Positions 38,001-46,595 of a stretch of DNA of 64,000 nucleotides are shown one piece after another (position 1 is the stretch's first letter; every line of letters begins with the position of its first letter). Location of the stretch: NCBI RefSeq assembly GCF_000182565.1, contig NW_015971544.1:703803-767802 (forward strand). The letters run 5' to 3'. This DNA comes from Spizellomyces punctatus DAOM BR117. Lineage: Eukaryota > Chytridiomycota > Chytridiomycetes > Spizellomycetales > Spizellomycetaceae. Position numbers and translations under genes: made by a program. The notes under the pieces are model-generated. The model did not search any database and had not been told where the DNA came from. It saw only the letters and a list, made by a program, of their open reading frames with translations.

Positions 38001-38845
38001 GTCATTTGTGTTGTTCTCGTTTGCGTTTCGTAGTGCTGACACACACCAATCTTTAGTCATGAAAAGTGTTGAAAAACAGGGCGCCAAGGACGGTGCTGCA
38101 CCTGTCGAGCAGCAGCAAAGTCCCCTTCCTGGTCCATCACCTAGGAACTCGGACATCTACCCCATCTCGACTGATACAACAACCGAGCAAATCGCCAACC
38201 TCATTTTCGACGACAGTCTTTTCAGAAGCCGTGACGACTATGCATATGGTCAAACCTCACCACCGCAAGCCCGAAGCCCCTATTCCACCACCCCGTCAGG
38301 CATCCCTACCACCTCCCACCCACCCTCCACTCTCTGGCTCGGCCCTCTCTGCCCAATTTGTCCACGCCATGCTCGAAACCCATCTCCCACCCCCCGACAC
38401 CCCCTCCGGACACTACACCCATGCCCCGCAATTACCCCCCACAACCCTCGACTCTATGCAAGTTGAAAAACGCGGTGACTACATTCTGAACCGCTATGCC
38501 CTCCTCTTTGATGCCACCAATGAAGCCCTATCCACTCTCTTTACGCAACCATCTAGTCGACTTGTACGTTCTCGTCCCTTGTCCCGTGCACAAGTCATTG
38601 AACGCACCGTGGAGATGGTACGAGGATGGAAAGCCTACTCGGAAACTCATGGCGAGAATTTGGATGCGTTGTTGATTGCTGAAGTCAAGCAAGCTGAAAA
38701 GGCTTGGAAGGAGATGCAAGGTTGGGAACGTCTTGTTGGTGAAAAGGTTTTTGAGAGAGTTTGGGAGGAGTGTTTGGTGGATACTGTTGGGGTTGTTAAA
38801 AGGGTTTGTGATGGGAAGGAAGAGAGGATGAAGAGTGGAATGTAA
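32075..38845 (+). CDS. CEP350-like centrosomal protein with internal repeat arrays
   Basis: CEP350 is a centrosome and centriole protein that recruits FOP/FGFR1OP and stabilises centriolar microtubules. The start is the ATG at 32075 (MLPTITRDAIS); MSTTQSF at 32165 is an alternative. Two related basic motifs, KPYNPEEVREYMKQKRKQR and KPYDAEKVRAYMQQKLLQR, precede a coiled coil. The best family match is LLEAIEESRIQLAELETT and EAVTLTQILAERQRKHDRD (34800-34930). A second coiled coil lies at 35950-36200, spanning the intron 36106-36170. The C-terminal ATG-to-stop block VGEKVFERVWEECLVDTVGV resembles the CEP350 end. A 69-nt segment at 32460-32528 has GT-AG ends and may be an intron. Near 38249-38462 the frame shifts by one, explained by a 214-nt intron or by an error. 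Confidence 0.72.
33650..34070 (+). repeat. Three in-frame 141-bp coding repeats (CEP350-like gene, array A)
   Basis: The unit starts near 33650, 33791 and 33931 and encodes 47 residues beginning LPNTDDD and ending near NKTxQHV. Copies differ at scattered positions but keep frame and length, so the array looks maintained by unequal exchange under coding constraint. Confidence 0.85.
34264..34410 (+). repeat. Three in-frame 45-bp coding repeats (array B)
   Basis: The unit encodes 15 residues of the form DPDSHDSEQKDSQSH. Three units lie in tandem inside the CEP350-like reading frame, in a Ser/Asp/His-rich disordered region. Confidence 0.8.
35050..35605 (+). repeat. About nine in-frame 69-bp coding repeats (array C)
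   Basis: The unit encodes about 23 residues, DLSDFLSVGGGTAKPSGKxK plus LE or DLE. Some units carry an extra LEDLE step and one lacks DLSD, so length varies by multiples of three. The DxSDFLxVGGG core is an acidic-hydrophobic short motif repeated in a disordered context, as for multivalent docking motifs. Confidence 0.85.
35725..37845 (+). repeat. Acidic YDSDSFVPxVES repeat array split by a coiled-coil exon (array D)
   Basis: The unit carries YDSDSFVPIVES or YDNDSFASSVEH, then DVHK or DLHK, then a variable acidic linker. One block lies at 35762-35965, before the coiled coil and intron. A second block of about 15 units lies at 36350-37840. Both blocks start with nearly the same stretch encoding REQAAAAADASGVSLEE (35725 and 36304), showing that a segment of about 200 bp was duplicated around the coiled coil. 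Confidence 0.85.
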
Positions 38846-39432
38846 ATGTTCATGTACCGTGATTTGGTGTTTTTTTGGTGGAGTGGGTTTTTTTTTCTCT
38901 CTTGTGAGTAACAAGATGTGAACAATTGTGCAGGAACGAGTTTTTTTAAAATATTAATGATTTGTTTTAATAAAGTAATATACATATGTGTGTGATTGGA
39001 CCAAGTGTGAACCACACACAAAAGGTTTTTGGGTAAATGTTTCCTTTTGTCGGGTGAGAGAATGTGAAGCTATATAAAAACATGGTACTAGTTTGATTGC
39101 GATTTTTTTAATGTTTCTGCCCACTGCACAGGAGAGGGGGTAACCGACAAAGATTGAAAAAACGACCAGTTTGCAGAACGGAAAGCATGTTTGTTTTGGC
39201 ATCAACCTCCTCGACATTCTAGTAAGTGGATAAGACATTATCAAGTTACCCTCAACCATCAAAGTTTGGGCACACGTCGCAAATCCGGCAAAGGCACCCA
39301 CTGCACCAAAAAACCATATCCCAAAAAACAAATGTCTCTACTCACCACAAGTCCCAAAAAGGACGTGAGTGACAACCAGAGCTATAACTGTAGGTGGTTA
39401 AAAGAAAAAAAAAAGCAGCGCCTGTTTTCCAG
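38846..39432. other. AT-rich spacer between the CEP350-like gene and a tRNA
   Basis: This spacer is rich in T runs and A runs. It must hold the polyadenylation region of the plus-strand gene upstream. I see no gene here. An A-rich run just below the tRNA gives a T run on the minus strand, a likely polymerase III terminator. Confidence 0.5.
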
Positions 39433-39514
39433 CGTCGGCGACAGGGTTTGAACCTGTGCGGGCAGAGCCCATTGGATTTCAAGTCCAACGCCTTAACCAC
39501 TCGGCCACACCGAC
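39433..39514 (-). tRNA. tRNA-Ser (anticodon UGA), copy 2
   Basis: This is identical over all 82 bases to the tRNA at 21864-21945, on the same strand, with the anticodon loop CTTGAAA and the long variable arm. The flanking sequences on both sides are unrelated, so the copies are not part of a large recent duplication. Confidence 0.97.
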
Positions 39515-40091
39515 TTTTGACACGATAAATGAGCATAATAATTGATATTCATATTGCTGCCCATATCTGGAAGATAGGTACTCGATAGGGAAGTATTTCG
39601 AGAGTTTAAACAGTCTGGTATGTGAAAAGAAATGAGATACGGTGTATTATGAGAGTCGATATAGTCCAGGTATAAAGGTATGGTCAAGTAGATATCAAGA
39701 GCATTCAACGAATGGTCCATATAATGCAAAACACTCGTATCCAAAATTCGAAAAAACATAAAAAAGAACCACTAGTTTTTTACAAGATAATAATTTACTT
39801 TCTATAATACATAGCGCTTTTTCTTTTTTTTTTTCTCGTCGACTACGGAAAGTATTTACATACATGCTTGTATCCATCTTTTTCTTTTTCTTTTTTTTTT
39901 TTCTTTAAATATAACGCACAAGATTCACAGTAGGTTTGTTAGAGGGGGTATGGGGGTGTGGTATCGCAACATACAAAAATGTATGCACATAAATGCACAC
40001 ACACACACAAAAAATCCAAAAAAAAAAGAAATAAAGAAAAAAAACAGGGTTTTGTTTCCACTGATGCAGTGTGTGTTGCTGTTCGTACTTT
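39515..40091. other. Low-complexity AT-rich spacer
   Basis: This stretch contains long T/C runs near 39820-39905, a short CA run near 40000 and an A-rich run near 40015-40045. I see no gene. It should contain the 3' untranslated region of the minus-strand gene whose stop is at 40092. Confidence 0.5.
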
Positions 40092-41087
40092 TCATTCGAC
40101 GAAAACCGCTCTCGTTTCCCCCTTCCCGCACTCAAACTGATACAAAACACACAAGAGCGGGGAGGGTTGTTCAAAGGGTAATGACACATCTTCAAATACT
40201 TGCATAACGCTAAGGTTATCAATGGCGATCATGCGTTCAACGTCCATGCGTAGGCATTGGAATCCGGCTAAAAAGGCCGAAAAGAATTGTTTGACGAAAT
40301 CAAAGTGGTATAAATGGCGTTGTGGTGTTGTTGTTGTTGTTGGGGTAGTGGTAGGGGAAGCGGGGAGAGGGTATTGGACTTGTTTGGTTTCGAGGATCCG
40401 TTGACCGAAATGGTAGACTGTTGTTGTGCATTCTAGGGTTTTGGCACGGGTGGATTCAAAGACGCTGATATTGCGGAAATCGCCTGTCGTAAGATGGTGG
40501 AGATTAAGATGGATCTACACGAGAAGAAAGATAAGTCATCAACACACAGAGTATGACCGCAACAGTCTTCCAAGAATAAGGAAACATACCTTGACCAACA
40601 TCACATCCCCCCCTTTCTCACACATTTCACCAACCCTCGGAAACCGATCCCGACACACACTCGAAACAGGCACACTCTCACACGCAGATTCCAACCTCGA
40701 GAACCGCGCAAGGGAATGCCGTTCAAGTTCTTTATCACCCAGCACATCAAGGTACAAATAAAAATAGGAAAAGAGTAATTTCTCGGGAAATGGTGTCGGC
40801 TGGCTTCTTGCGAGGGATTTGAGGAGGAGGCTTTGAGAGGTTTCTTCTACGGGGGTTGGGTACGGGGATTCATCTTTGGCTTTAAGGATTTCTTGTTCAC
40901 GGGCGAGGAGGGCTTGCTGTTAAAAAGAAAAATGGAATATTGAGTACCAGAGGAAATGGAACTGAACAAAAAAAAAACGTAATTGTAATGATGGGTACCA
41001 TTTTAAGACGCCCAAGACTAGGGCCTGTCGTAACCATTTGTTTCTTTGTCCGTCTCGTATCCGTCGTAATCACCAACGGACGATCGC
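40092..41087 (-). CDS. TEAD/AbaA-like transcription factor, C-terminal part (5' end lost in gap)
   Basis: Three exons can be read: 40999-41087, 40590-40916 and 40092-40514, joined in phase. The last carries the TEAD YAP-binding-type beta sandwich. SVFESTRAKTLECTTTVYHF and then GQRILET match the TEAD strand with a Cys-Thr-Thr core followed by FG. FDFVKQFFSAFLAG matches the helix region. NLSVMQVFEDVSLPF followed by LLCVLYQFECGKGETRAVFV and a stop matches the conserved TEAD end (NFTILQVV through LLCIAYVFE). The exon before it holds RTKKQMVTTG, weakly like the TEA-domain RTRKQVSSH. The DNA-binding TEA domain is otherwise not seen and probably lies in the gap. In filamentous fungi the AbaA/Tec1 members control development. 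The C-terminal domain is well supported. Confidence 0.65.
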
Positions 41088-41161
41088 CTACATGACACAA
41101 ACAATCATTATCAATACAAGAAATGCAACATTTAACAGGTCTTTTTTGCAATATACATACC

Positions 41162-41632
41162 NNNNNNNNNNNNNNNNNNNNNNNNNNNNNNNNNNNNNNN
41201 NNNNNNNNNNNNNNNNNNNNNNNNNNNNNNNNNNNNNNNNNNNNNNNNNNNNNNNNNNNNNNNNNNNNNNNNNNNNNNNNNNNNNNNNNNNNNNNNNNNN
41301 NNNNNNNNNNNNNNNNNNNNNNNNNNNNNNNNNNNNNNNNNNNNNNNNNNNNNNNNNNNNNNNNNNNNNNNNNNNNNNNNNNNNNNNNNNNNNNNNNNNN
41401 NNNNNNNNNNNNNNNNNNNNNNNNNNNNNNNNNNNNNNNNNNNNNNNNNNNNNNNNNNNNNNNNNNNNNNNNNNNNNNNNNNNNNNNNNNNNNNNNNNNN
41501 NNNNNNNNNNNNNNNNNNNNNNNNNNNNNNNNNNNNNNNNNNNNNNNNNNNNNNNNNNNNNNNNNNNNNNNNNNNNNNNNNNNNNNNNNNNNNNNNNNNN
41601 NNNNNNNNNNNNNNNNNNNNNNNNNNNNNNNN
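41162..41632. other. Assembly gap (471 N)
   Basis: The sequence is undetermined here. It probably removes upstream exons of the TEAD-like gene. Reading frames drawn across it have no meaning. Confidence 0.99.
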
Positions 41633-42428
41633 AAACCCTTTAAAAAACGGGATCGGAAAATAATGGCTGACACAATCCTTTCAATCTGCGACTTTTTTAT
41701 GTCAGCTGCCAATGCGGAGTTGAGCGAAATAACATGTTTCCGTTTGTCTTCTGAATATCCCTCAACAAAGGAGGGGGGGAGAGGTACCTAATTCATAAAA
41801 AAAGGGGGGGAAATATCGAAATCACACTGTGGAGACAATACTGGACCGTTCATTCCCTCCCTCACCCCCCTGAATATACCTTGTCTCCTTTAAAAGTATG
41901 GGAATATTTTTAATTTACAGAAGACAATGTGATATGGGAAAGAATGCGATGCGCAGTATTACATGTTTTTGACGATGGGGGAACCTTCGAAGAGAATGGA
42001 GCAGGATGATGGAAAAAGGGGAATTAAGAAATTGGCGAGTGTTTGTCTGGGCGGTCGGACGGACGCGTCGAAGGTTTGGAACACTTTAGTCAATCGTTCC
42101 ATCCCACACACAGCAGCAAGATCAATCAACAACAACACACACCCATCCAACATGGTTTACAAAATGCATTGCAAAAAACAAACTCCCCATCACACGCAAA
42201 CAGTGCAGAATGCAATCAACCCCATCCAAAACATAAAAGATGTGTGTTCTATAATGCTGAAAACAGACATGTGTGGGTATGCTACTTCAAAATACTACAA
42301 AAAAAGAAAATGTCTACCAAAAAAAAAAAAAAAAAAAAACAAAATGGGTATGCAAAAATGAAAATCCCCCTTCAAACACTGCGCACTCCAATCCCATCCT
42401 CAGTTGAACCAAAACCTACAAACCCCCA
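41633..42428. other. Unassigned stretch beside the gap
   Basis: It could hold the 5' exon or promoter of the TEAD-like gene and the 3' end of the next minus-strand gene. There is an A run at about 42320-42340 and G/C homopolymers near 41770 and 41870. I could not join any frame here to either gene. Confidence 0.4.
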
Positions 42429-44693
42429 TCAAGCCCGGCCTCTCCGCTCCCAAATTTCCGTCGACCACGCCGAAGCAGGCCCAGGATCCAGCGAAACACG
42501 CGGTACATCCCACGCCCGCGGATCCAACGTCCTCGGCTTGGGTTCTTGCACATCAGCAGGAATATGCATTTTGGGTTTCTTTATTGAAAACAGTCTTTTT
42601 AACCCTTTTTGGGGTTTAGCTGGCGGTGGGAGGATGACGATCGAAATGCGGCGACCTTTTGGTGCTTGAGAGGGTTTCTGGGATTCACGTGGCTTGTAAG
42701 TGGGAGGAGAAGAAATAGGGGAATTGTACCCGCTATCAAGACTTTCGTCACTCGCCCGACGTTCGAGGCGAGTCTCTGAAAGGTGTGTTCCCGAATCGCG
42801 TTTAGTACGTGTGGTCGAGTGGGAGGTTTTGGATGTCGAGGACGAAATGGAGGGAGGGGGTTTCCGAACGGGAATCTGGGTATCGCCTCGCCGAACCCTT
42901 ACAACGCGGAGTTGGGTTGCGTTAAATGTGTAGGCGGAGGCAGGAAGGGCTTGGCTGAATTGGGGTTTTTGGGCGGCGACCACAGAGAGGCGGGTATTGT
43001 TGTCTGATGTCTGTTTGAGGTGAGTGAGAGTGGGGAGCGTGGGTTTCAAGGAAGGAGAAGCCGGTTCGGCGGCTTTCCATGTGCTTGGAATACGATCTGC
43101 AATCCATTTCGGAAGGACAGAGCTCGTGGTTGTTGGGTCGGACACGTCTTCCCAGTTGGCCTCATCAGTCTCCGTCGTGGGTTTCGTGTCTGTCGGGGGT
43201 TTTGGGACCGGTTTTGACACTGGTAGTGTGGGACTCGGTGGTGACGGGACCGCTAGCGCCGTCGCCACAGAAGGAGGAGGAGGGAGGGGCTTATCCACAG
43301 GTGATTTCAACGCATCATCATCGTCCCGATCCTGACGAGTCGTAGCAGCAGGAGACTCAACTCCGCCGACCATGGACACGGCACGTTTGGCTTGAGCAAT
43401 CAAGGCCGAGAGATCTTGAGCGCTTTGCTCGAGGTTTCGCTCTCGCTCAGCGACCGTGAGTCGTTTGGCATCCTTGACGTCATCTGCACTTTTGTTGTTG
43501 GGTACGTCCTTTTCAATCGGTACCGGACCGGGCGTGTCTTCTTCGTCATCCGTCTCATTGTTTCTGATATCATCAATCAAGCGATCAATACGTACAATGA
43601 CGCTCTTGCGGACACGCGAGTTTTGACGGACAATGTCGCGTGTGGAAATCGGAACTTGGGAAGACGTTCGAATGGGGATGCGAGAGCGGGGACGGACCGA
43701 GCGGGGCGAGGTCGGAGAAGACGGTGCAGAAAGTTGGTCGAGTTCTGCGAGGAGGGCCGTGAGGTTTTGGGAACTGGTAGACGAGTCGACGGGAGAGGGT
43801 GGTGCCTCGCGGCGAGCGCCGGCGGGCGGGAACCGGTTGGCCGCCTCACTCTCGCTCTCGCTATCCTTCAAAGTGCGATTCTCGTAGACGTCATTCGGAT
43901 ACGCGCGATTCTCATACGCCAGTGTCTCGTACGCGCGGTCCTCTTCTTCGCGCGTCTCGTACTGTTGCTCGTACCGATCTTTGTAATCATACGCGTCGGA
44001 CGCGTAGCTGTCCCGATCGGAACGATATACATTGTGCTCCATCTCGTTCTCTTCTTCGAGAATCATTTCACTCGTTGAGGAGGGTCTCCACCCCGTCTGA
44101 CTGTACATGGAAAAGTGCTTATTGTTTCTGATGGGGTACTGTTGTTGGTCGTCATAGGTTGATTGGGGATGCAGAGAGCTGTAAAGCGAGTCGTAGGACA
44201 TGCCGACTCGCTTGCGCCTAGAGCGGTCATCGCTCCGCGAGACCATGGAGGCGATGGAGACGGTCGACGCCCTGACGGTGCGACGGCGACGCGACGAACG
44301 CGAGACGCGATCGACAGTGTAAATGATTGTTTCATTGTCGTCGTCGGCCATGACGGGCGAATAGGGAGCAATGTGACGCGTTGCTTGGCGAGCGGCGGCC
44401 ATCCACTTGTTGCTTGTATCGAGAATGATGGAATTCCTTGGATCGTGAGGGTCATGCCATGCGATCGATGATGAGCGACGACGGTTATAAAGTAGCGATG
44501 ACCTTTTGGAAACGGAAGAAGAGGTTCGCACGAGTTGACGTAGATTCAATGGATCATCGTCATGAACCAAGTGAGTGGGACCCGAGATGACGAGTTGTAT
44601 GGGGGCATGATCCTTGTTGAATCGCTTTCGAAGGCTAGATACAAAGGCCTTTGGACCACGACGGATGCGCGATAAACGTCGTTCGCGTGCCAT
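42429..44693 (-). CDS. Unknown Ser/Arg-rich disordered protein
   Basis: I do not recognise a family. The start chosen is the ATG at 44693 (MARERRLSRIRRGPKAFVSS), giving about 754 residues; the frame stays open upstream but is low-complexity there. The N-terminal 200 residues are basic with clusters such as SRSSRRRRTVRAS. The middle has many Tyr/Glu/Asp-rich blocks (YETLAYENRAYPNDVYENR). There is one possible helix, ERERNLEQSAQDLSALIAQA, near residue 440. The last 300 residues are Pro/Ser/Thr-rich with PPPP and SPPSPT runs and end WSTEIWERRGRA. No membrane segment is seen. The open frame of 2.2 kb supports a real gene. A cytoskeletal or cell-polarity adaptor is possible but unproven. Confidence 0.6.
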   Translation of the reverse strand: MARERRLSRIRRGPKAFVSSLRKRFNKDHAPIQLVISGPTHLVHDDDPLNLRQLVRTSSSVSKRSSLLYNRRRSSSIAWHDPHDPRNSIILDTSNKWMAAARQATRHIAPYSPVMADDDNETIIYTVDRVSRSSRRRRTVRASTVSIASMVSRSDDRSRRKRVGMSYDSLYSSLHPQSTYDDQQQYPIRNNKHFSMYSQTGWRPSSTSEMILEEENEMEHNVYRSDRDSYASDAYDYKDRYEQQYETREEEDRAYETLAYENRAYPNDVYENRTLKDSESESEAANRFPPAGARREAPPSPVDSSTSSQNLTALLAELDQLSAPSSPTSPRSVRPRSRIPIRTSSQVPISTRDIVRQNSRVRKSVIVRIDRLIDDIRNNETDDEEDTPGPVPIEKDVPNNKSADDVKDAKRLTVAERERNLEQSAQDLSALIAQAKRAVSMVGGVESPAATTRQDRDDDDALKSPVDKPLPPPPSVATALAVPSPPSPTLPVSKPVPKPPTDTKPTTETDEANWEDVSDPTTTSSVLPKWIADRIPSTWKAAEPASPSLKPTLPTLTHLKQTSDNNTRLSVVAAQKPQFSQALPASAYTFNATQLRVVRVRRGDTQIPVRKPPPSISSSTSKTSHSTTRTKRDSGTHLSETRLERRASDESLDSGYNSPISSPPTYKPRESQKPSQAPKGRRISIVILPPPAKPQKGLKRLFSIKKPKMHIPADVQEPKPRTLDPRAWDVPRVSLDPGPASAWSTEIWERRGRA

Positions 44694-45035
44694 GTCTTTT
44701 TTGTTAAAAGTATTTTGTTTTTGCAAGAGGCCTGGGCGAAAGAGCGTCTGCTGTCCGTTGCCTATAAGAATGAATAAAAAGGAAGAATGCGGAAAGCCAT
44801 CATAAGAATAAAAAAAAAACCAAGTATCGTTTGAATGATGACATAAGCATAATAAGAATGAAACATGCCGTGTTAATGAGTGCCGCGTGTTGAAATATAA
44901 AGTAAGTTTTACATTTATTATAAGGATGGGAGCCATCTGTGTGTGAAGAGTACAAAAGAGAAAGAGCCACTACATACACTATTTGTATTAGAAGATCAAA
45001 ACAAAAGAAGAGATTTAACAAGCAACTACTCTTTC

Positions 45036-45104
45036 GAGAGAGAGAGAGAGAGAGAGAGGGAAACACGAGTCATTAACAAGTGTCATCTCTGTGTGTATGT
45101 TATG

Positions 45105-45146
<42 letters not shown>
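45036..45146. repeat. Two (GA)n microsatellites
   Basis: GA tracts lie at about 45036-45058 and 45108-45146, separated by about 50 bp that itself contains a short GT run. They are simple repeats, and the reading frames across them are not genes. Confidence 0.95.
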
Positions 45147-45148
<2 letters not shown>

Positions 45149-45619
45149 AATTGCAAATAGATTGTGTGAGAATCTCTAAAGAGTGAAGGAAAAAGCCTCT
45201 CTTTCTATTAAACAAACCACGAGGTGGAATGTTGATAATAAATTATTTAATGAGCTTTTTCCTTTCCTTCTTTCCTTCTGTTACAGAATGGCATTTTTTT
45301 CTTTAGATTTTTCATCTCCAACTTTTATTTCATACATTTGCATTTCATACACACACTTGAGGATATTCGGTTAAATCTTTACAGACTGTTTGAAATGTCA
45401 TTTCTTATTATTAGGGATACTTGTTTTGCCATGGTTACTATGGATGTAAACTCCTACATATGCAATATTGGGGTCGTATGTTGGAGAGGGGGTAGGATGC
45501 CTAACAAGTATCTGTATCATACAGGGCCATATTTCAAAACATGTTGTTGACTCAACCTACAGACTTTAAAATGCTCTTTGGTCCCAAACGCTATGCAATT
45601 CATTTTGCATTGTATACTG

Positions 45620-45646
45620 TACACACACACACACACACACACACAC
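45620..45646. repeat. (CA)n microsatellite
   Basis: This is an uninterrupted CA run of 13 units about 100 bp before the left direct repeat. Confidence 0.95.
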
Positions 45647-45749
45647 AGGCATGGACATATGAACAGGTGTGGATGGATTGTGTGAGAGTGCACAGCACCG
45701 TTGTGATTCTTCAAAACTTTTACACAAACAAGAGCACATTTCGTACTTT

Positions 45750-46355
45750 CAAGTCATGGATACAGTGCTTGTGAGCATGATAAACACGATAATGTCATGA
45801 GGAAAGAGAGCTGGTGGACTGCAGCAGCAGGGGATATTTGGGCCGGATCATCGCCCATTGGTTCCGCCGTGCTTATCCTCCCCTAGATGCATTACCAATA
45901 CCAAACAGATTGAACCAGGATCATATGCCCGCTCTAACATGTAATACGAATGCGAGGATAACATCATCAGGGTTAGTCCATCCAAGAAAGGACAAGGAAG
46001 ATCAACGAGAGAGTCACTCCATGGCAAAGTAAAGTACCATACGGCCATCCCCTCAAACGTTTCTTTACAAAGACTTGCGTGTTTATGAGCGACATGCGAA
46101 AACGCACCCCATGTCGGATTGCTATCACATAAAAAAGTTATGTTTCTCATTGAAATGGACACACTTGACCACAAGGACGACACGAGGGCCATGGCCATAG
46201 CAACAAAAACAACGATCGTCTTGACCCGATCAAATTACAGTCCATCCGAATGCATTCATCGGCTTACGTGATCACTCTCCACCTCCAGTTTGCGATCACA
46301 GTATCTCTGACATATAGTTCCATTTTATAAAGCAGAGTAGCATTGCCACAATGAG
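45750..46355 (+). repeat. Left direct repeat (about 600 bp) of the hairpin cassette
   Basis: This segment aligns in the same orientation with 51555-52129. Both copies share long blocks, for example around GGGCCGGATCATCGCCCATT, the block around GAGAGAGTCACTCCATGGCA, and a shared end near CCATTTTATAAAGCAGAGTA. They differ by substitutions and by short indels, including a 28-bp one near 46155. The shared end contains TATAAA about 270 bp before the first ATG of the cassette gene, so this copy may also act as its promoter. I see no TG...CA termini. Confidence 0.9.
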
Positions 46356-46595
46356 TGGAAGCAAGTTCTATGCGGGAGAGGGTGCCTTTTTATAACTTTT
46401 TGAGGGGGGCCCCGTTGGCATGTGAATGATGTGAGATGGTGTGGTGTGTAATAGTTGATAAATCCAAATATGGTCTCATTATGTAAGTCTGAATCGGACA
46501 CAGAATTGCAGTCCGCCTTGTTGGCGTCACGAAATCTCTATAAAAGCGCGTCCATCGCTGCGCTTCTCCCTCTGTCTTCATCGCGTTCATCTAAA

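Larger units (their letters stand above)
44694..45749. other. Noncoding stretch with microsatellites
   Basis: This is AT-rich sequence upstream of the disordered-protein gene, with two GA arrays and one CA array (listed separately). I see no gene that I can support. Confidence 0.5.

Noticed and set aside
41038-41791. Frames drawn across the N gap
   Set aside because: They are open only because unknown bases contain no stops.
43392-44078. Plus-strand frame of 228 codons
   Set aside because: It is antisense to the Ser/Arg-rich protein gene and has no recognisable motif; the minus frame is far longer.
44943-45179. Frame through the GA microsatellites
   Set aside because: Its codons are simple Arg/Glu alternation from the GA repeat.
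45848-46198. Minus-strand frame in the left direct repeat, similar to one at 51724-52008 in the right repeat
   Set aside because: Only the middle part (TFLCDSNPTW onward) matches in the same frame; the ends shift frame between copies, as expected for noncoding repeat DNA.
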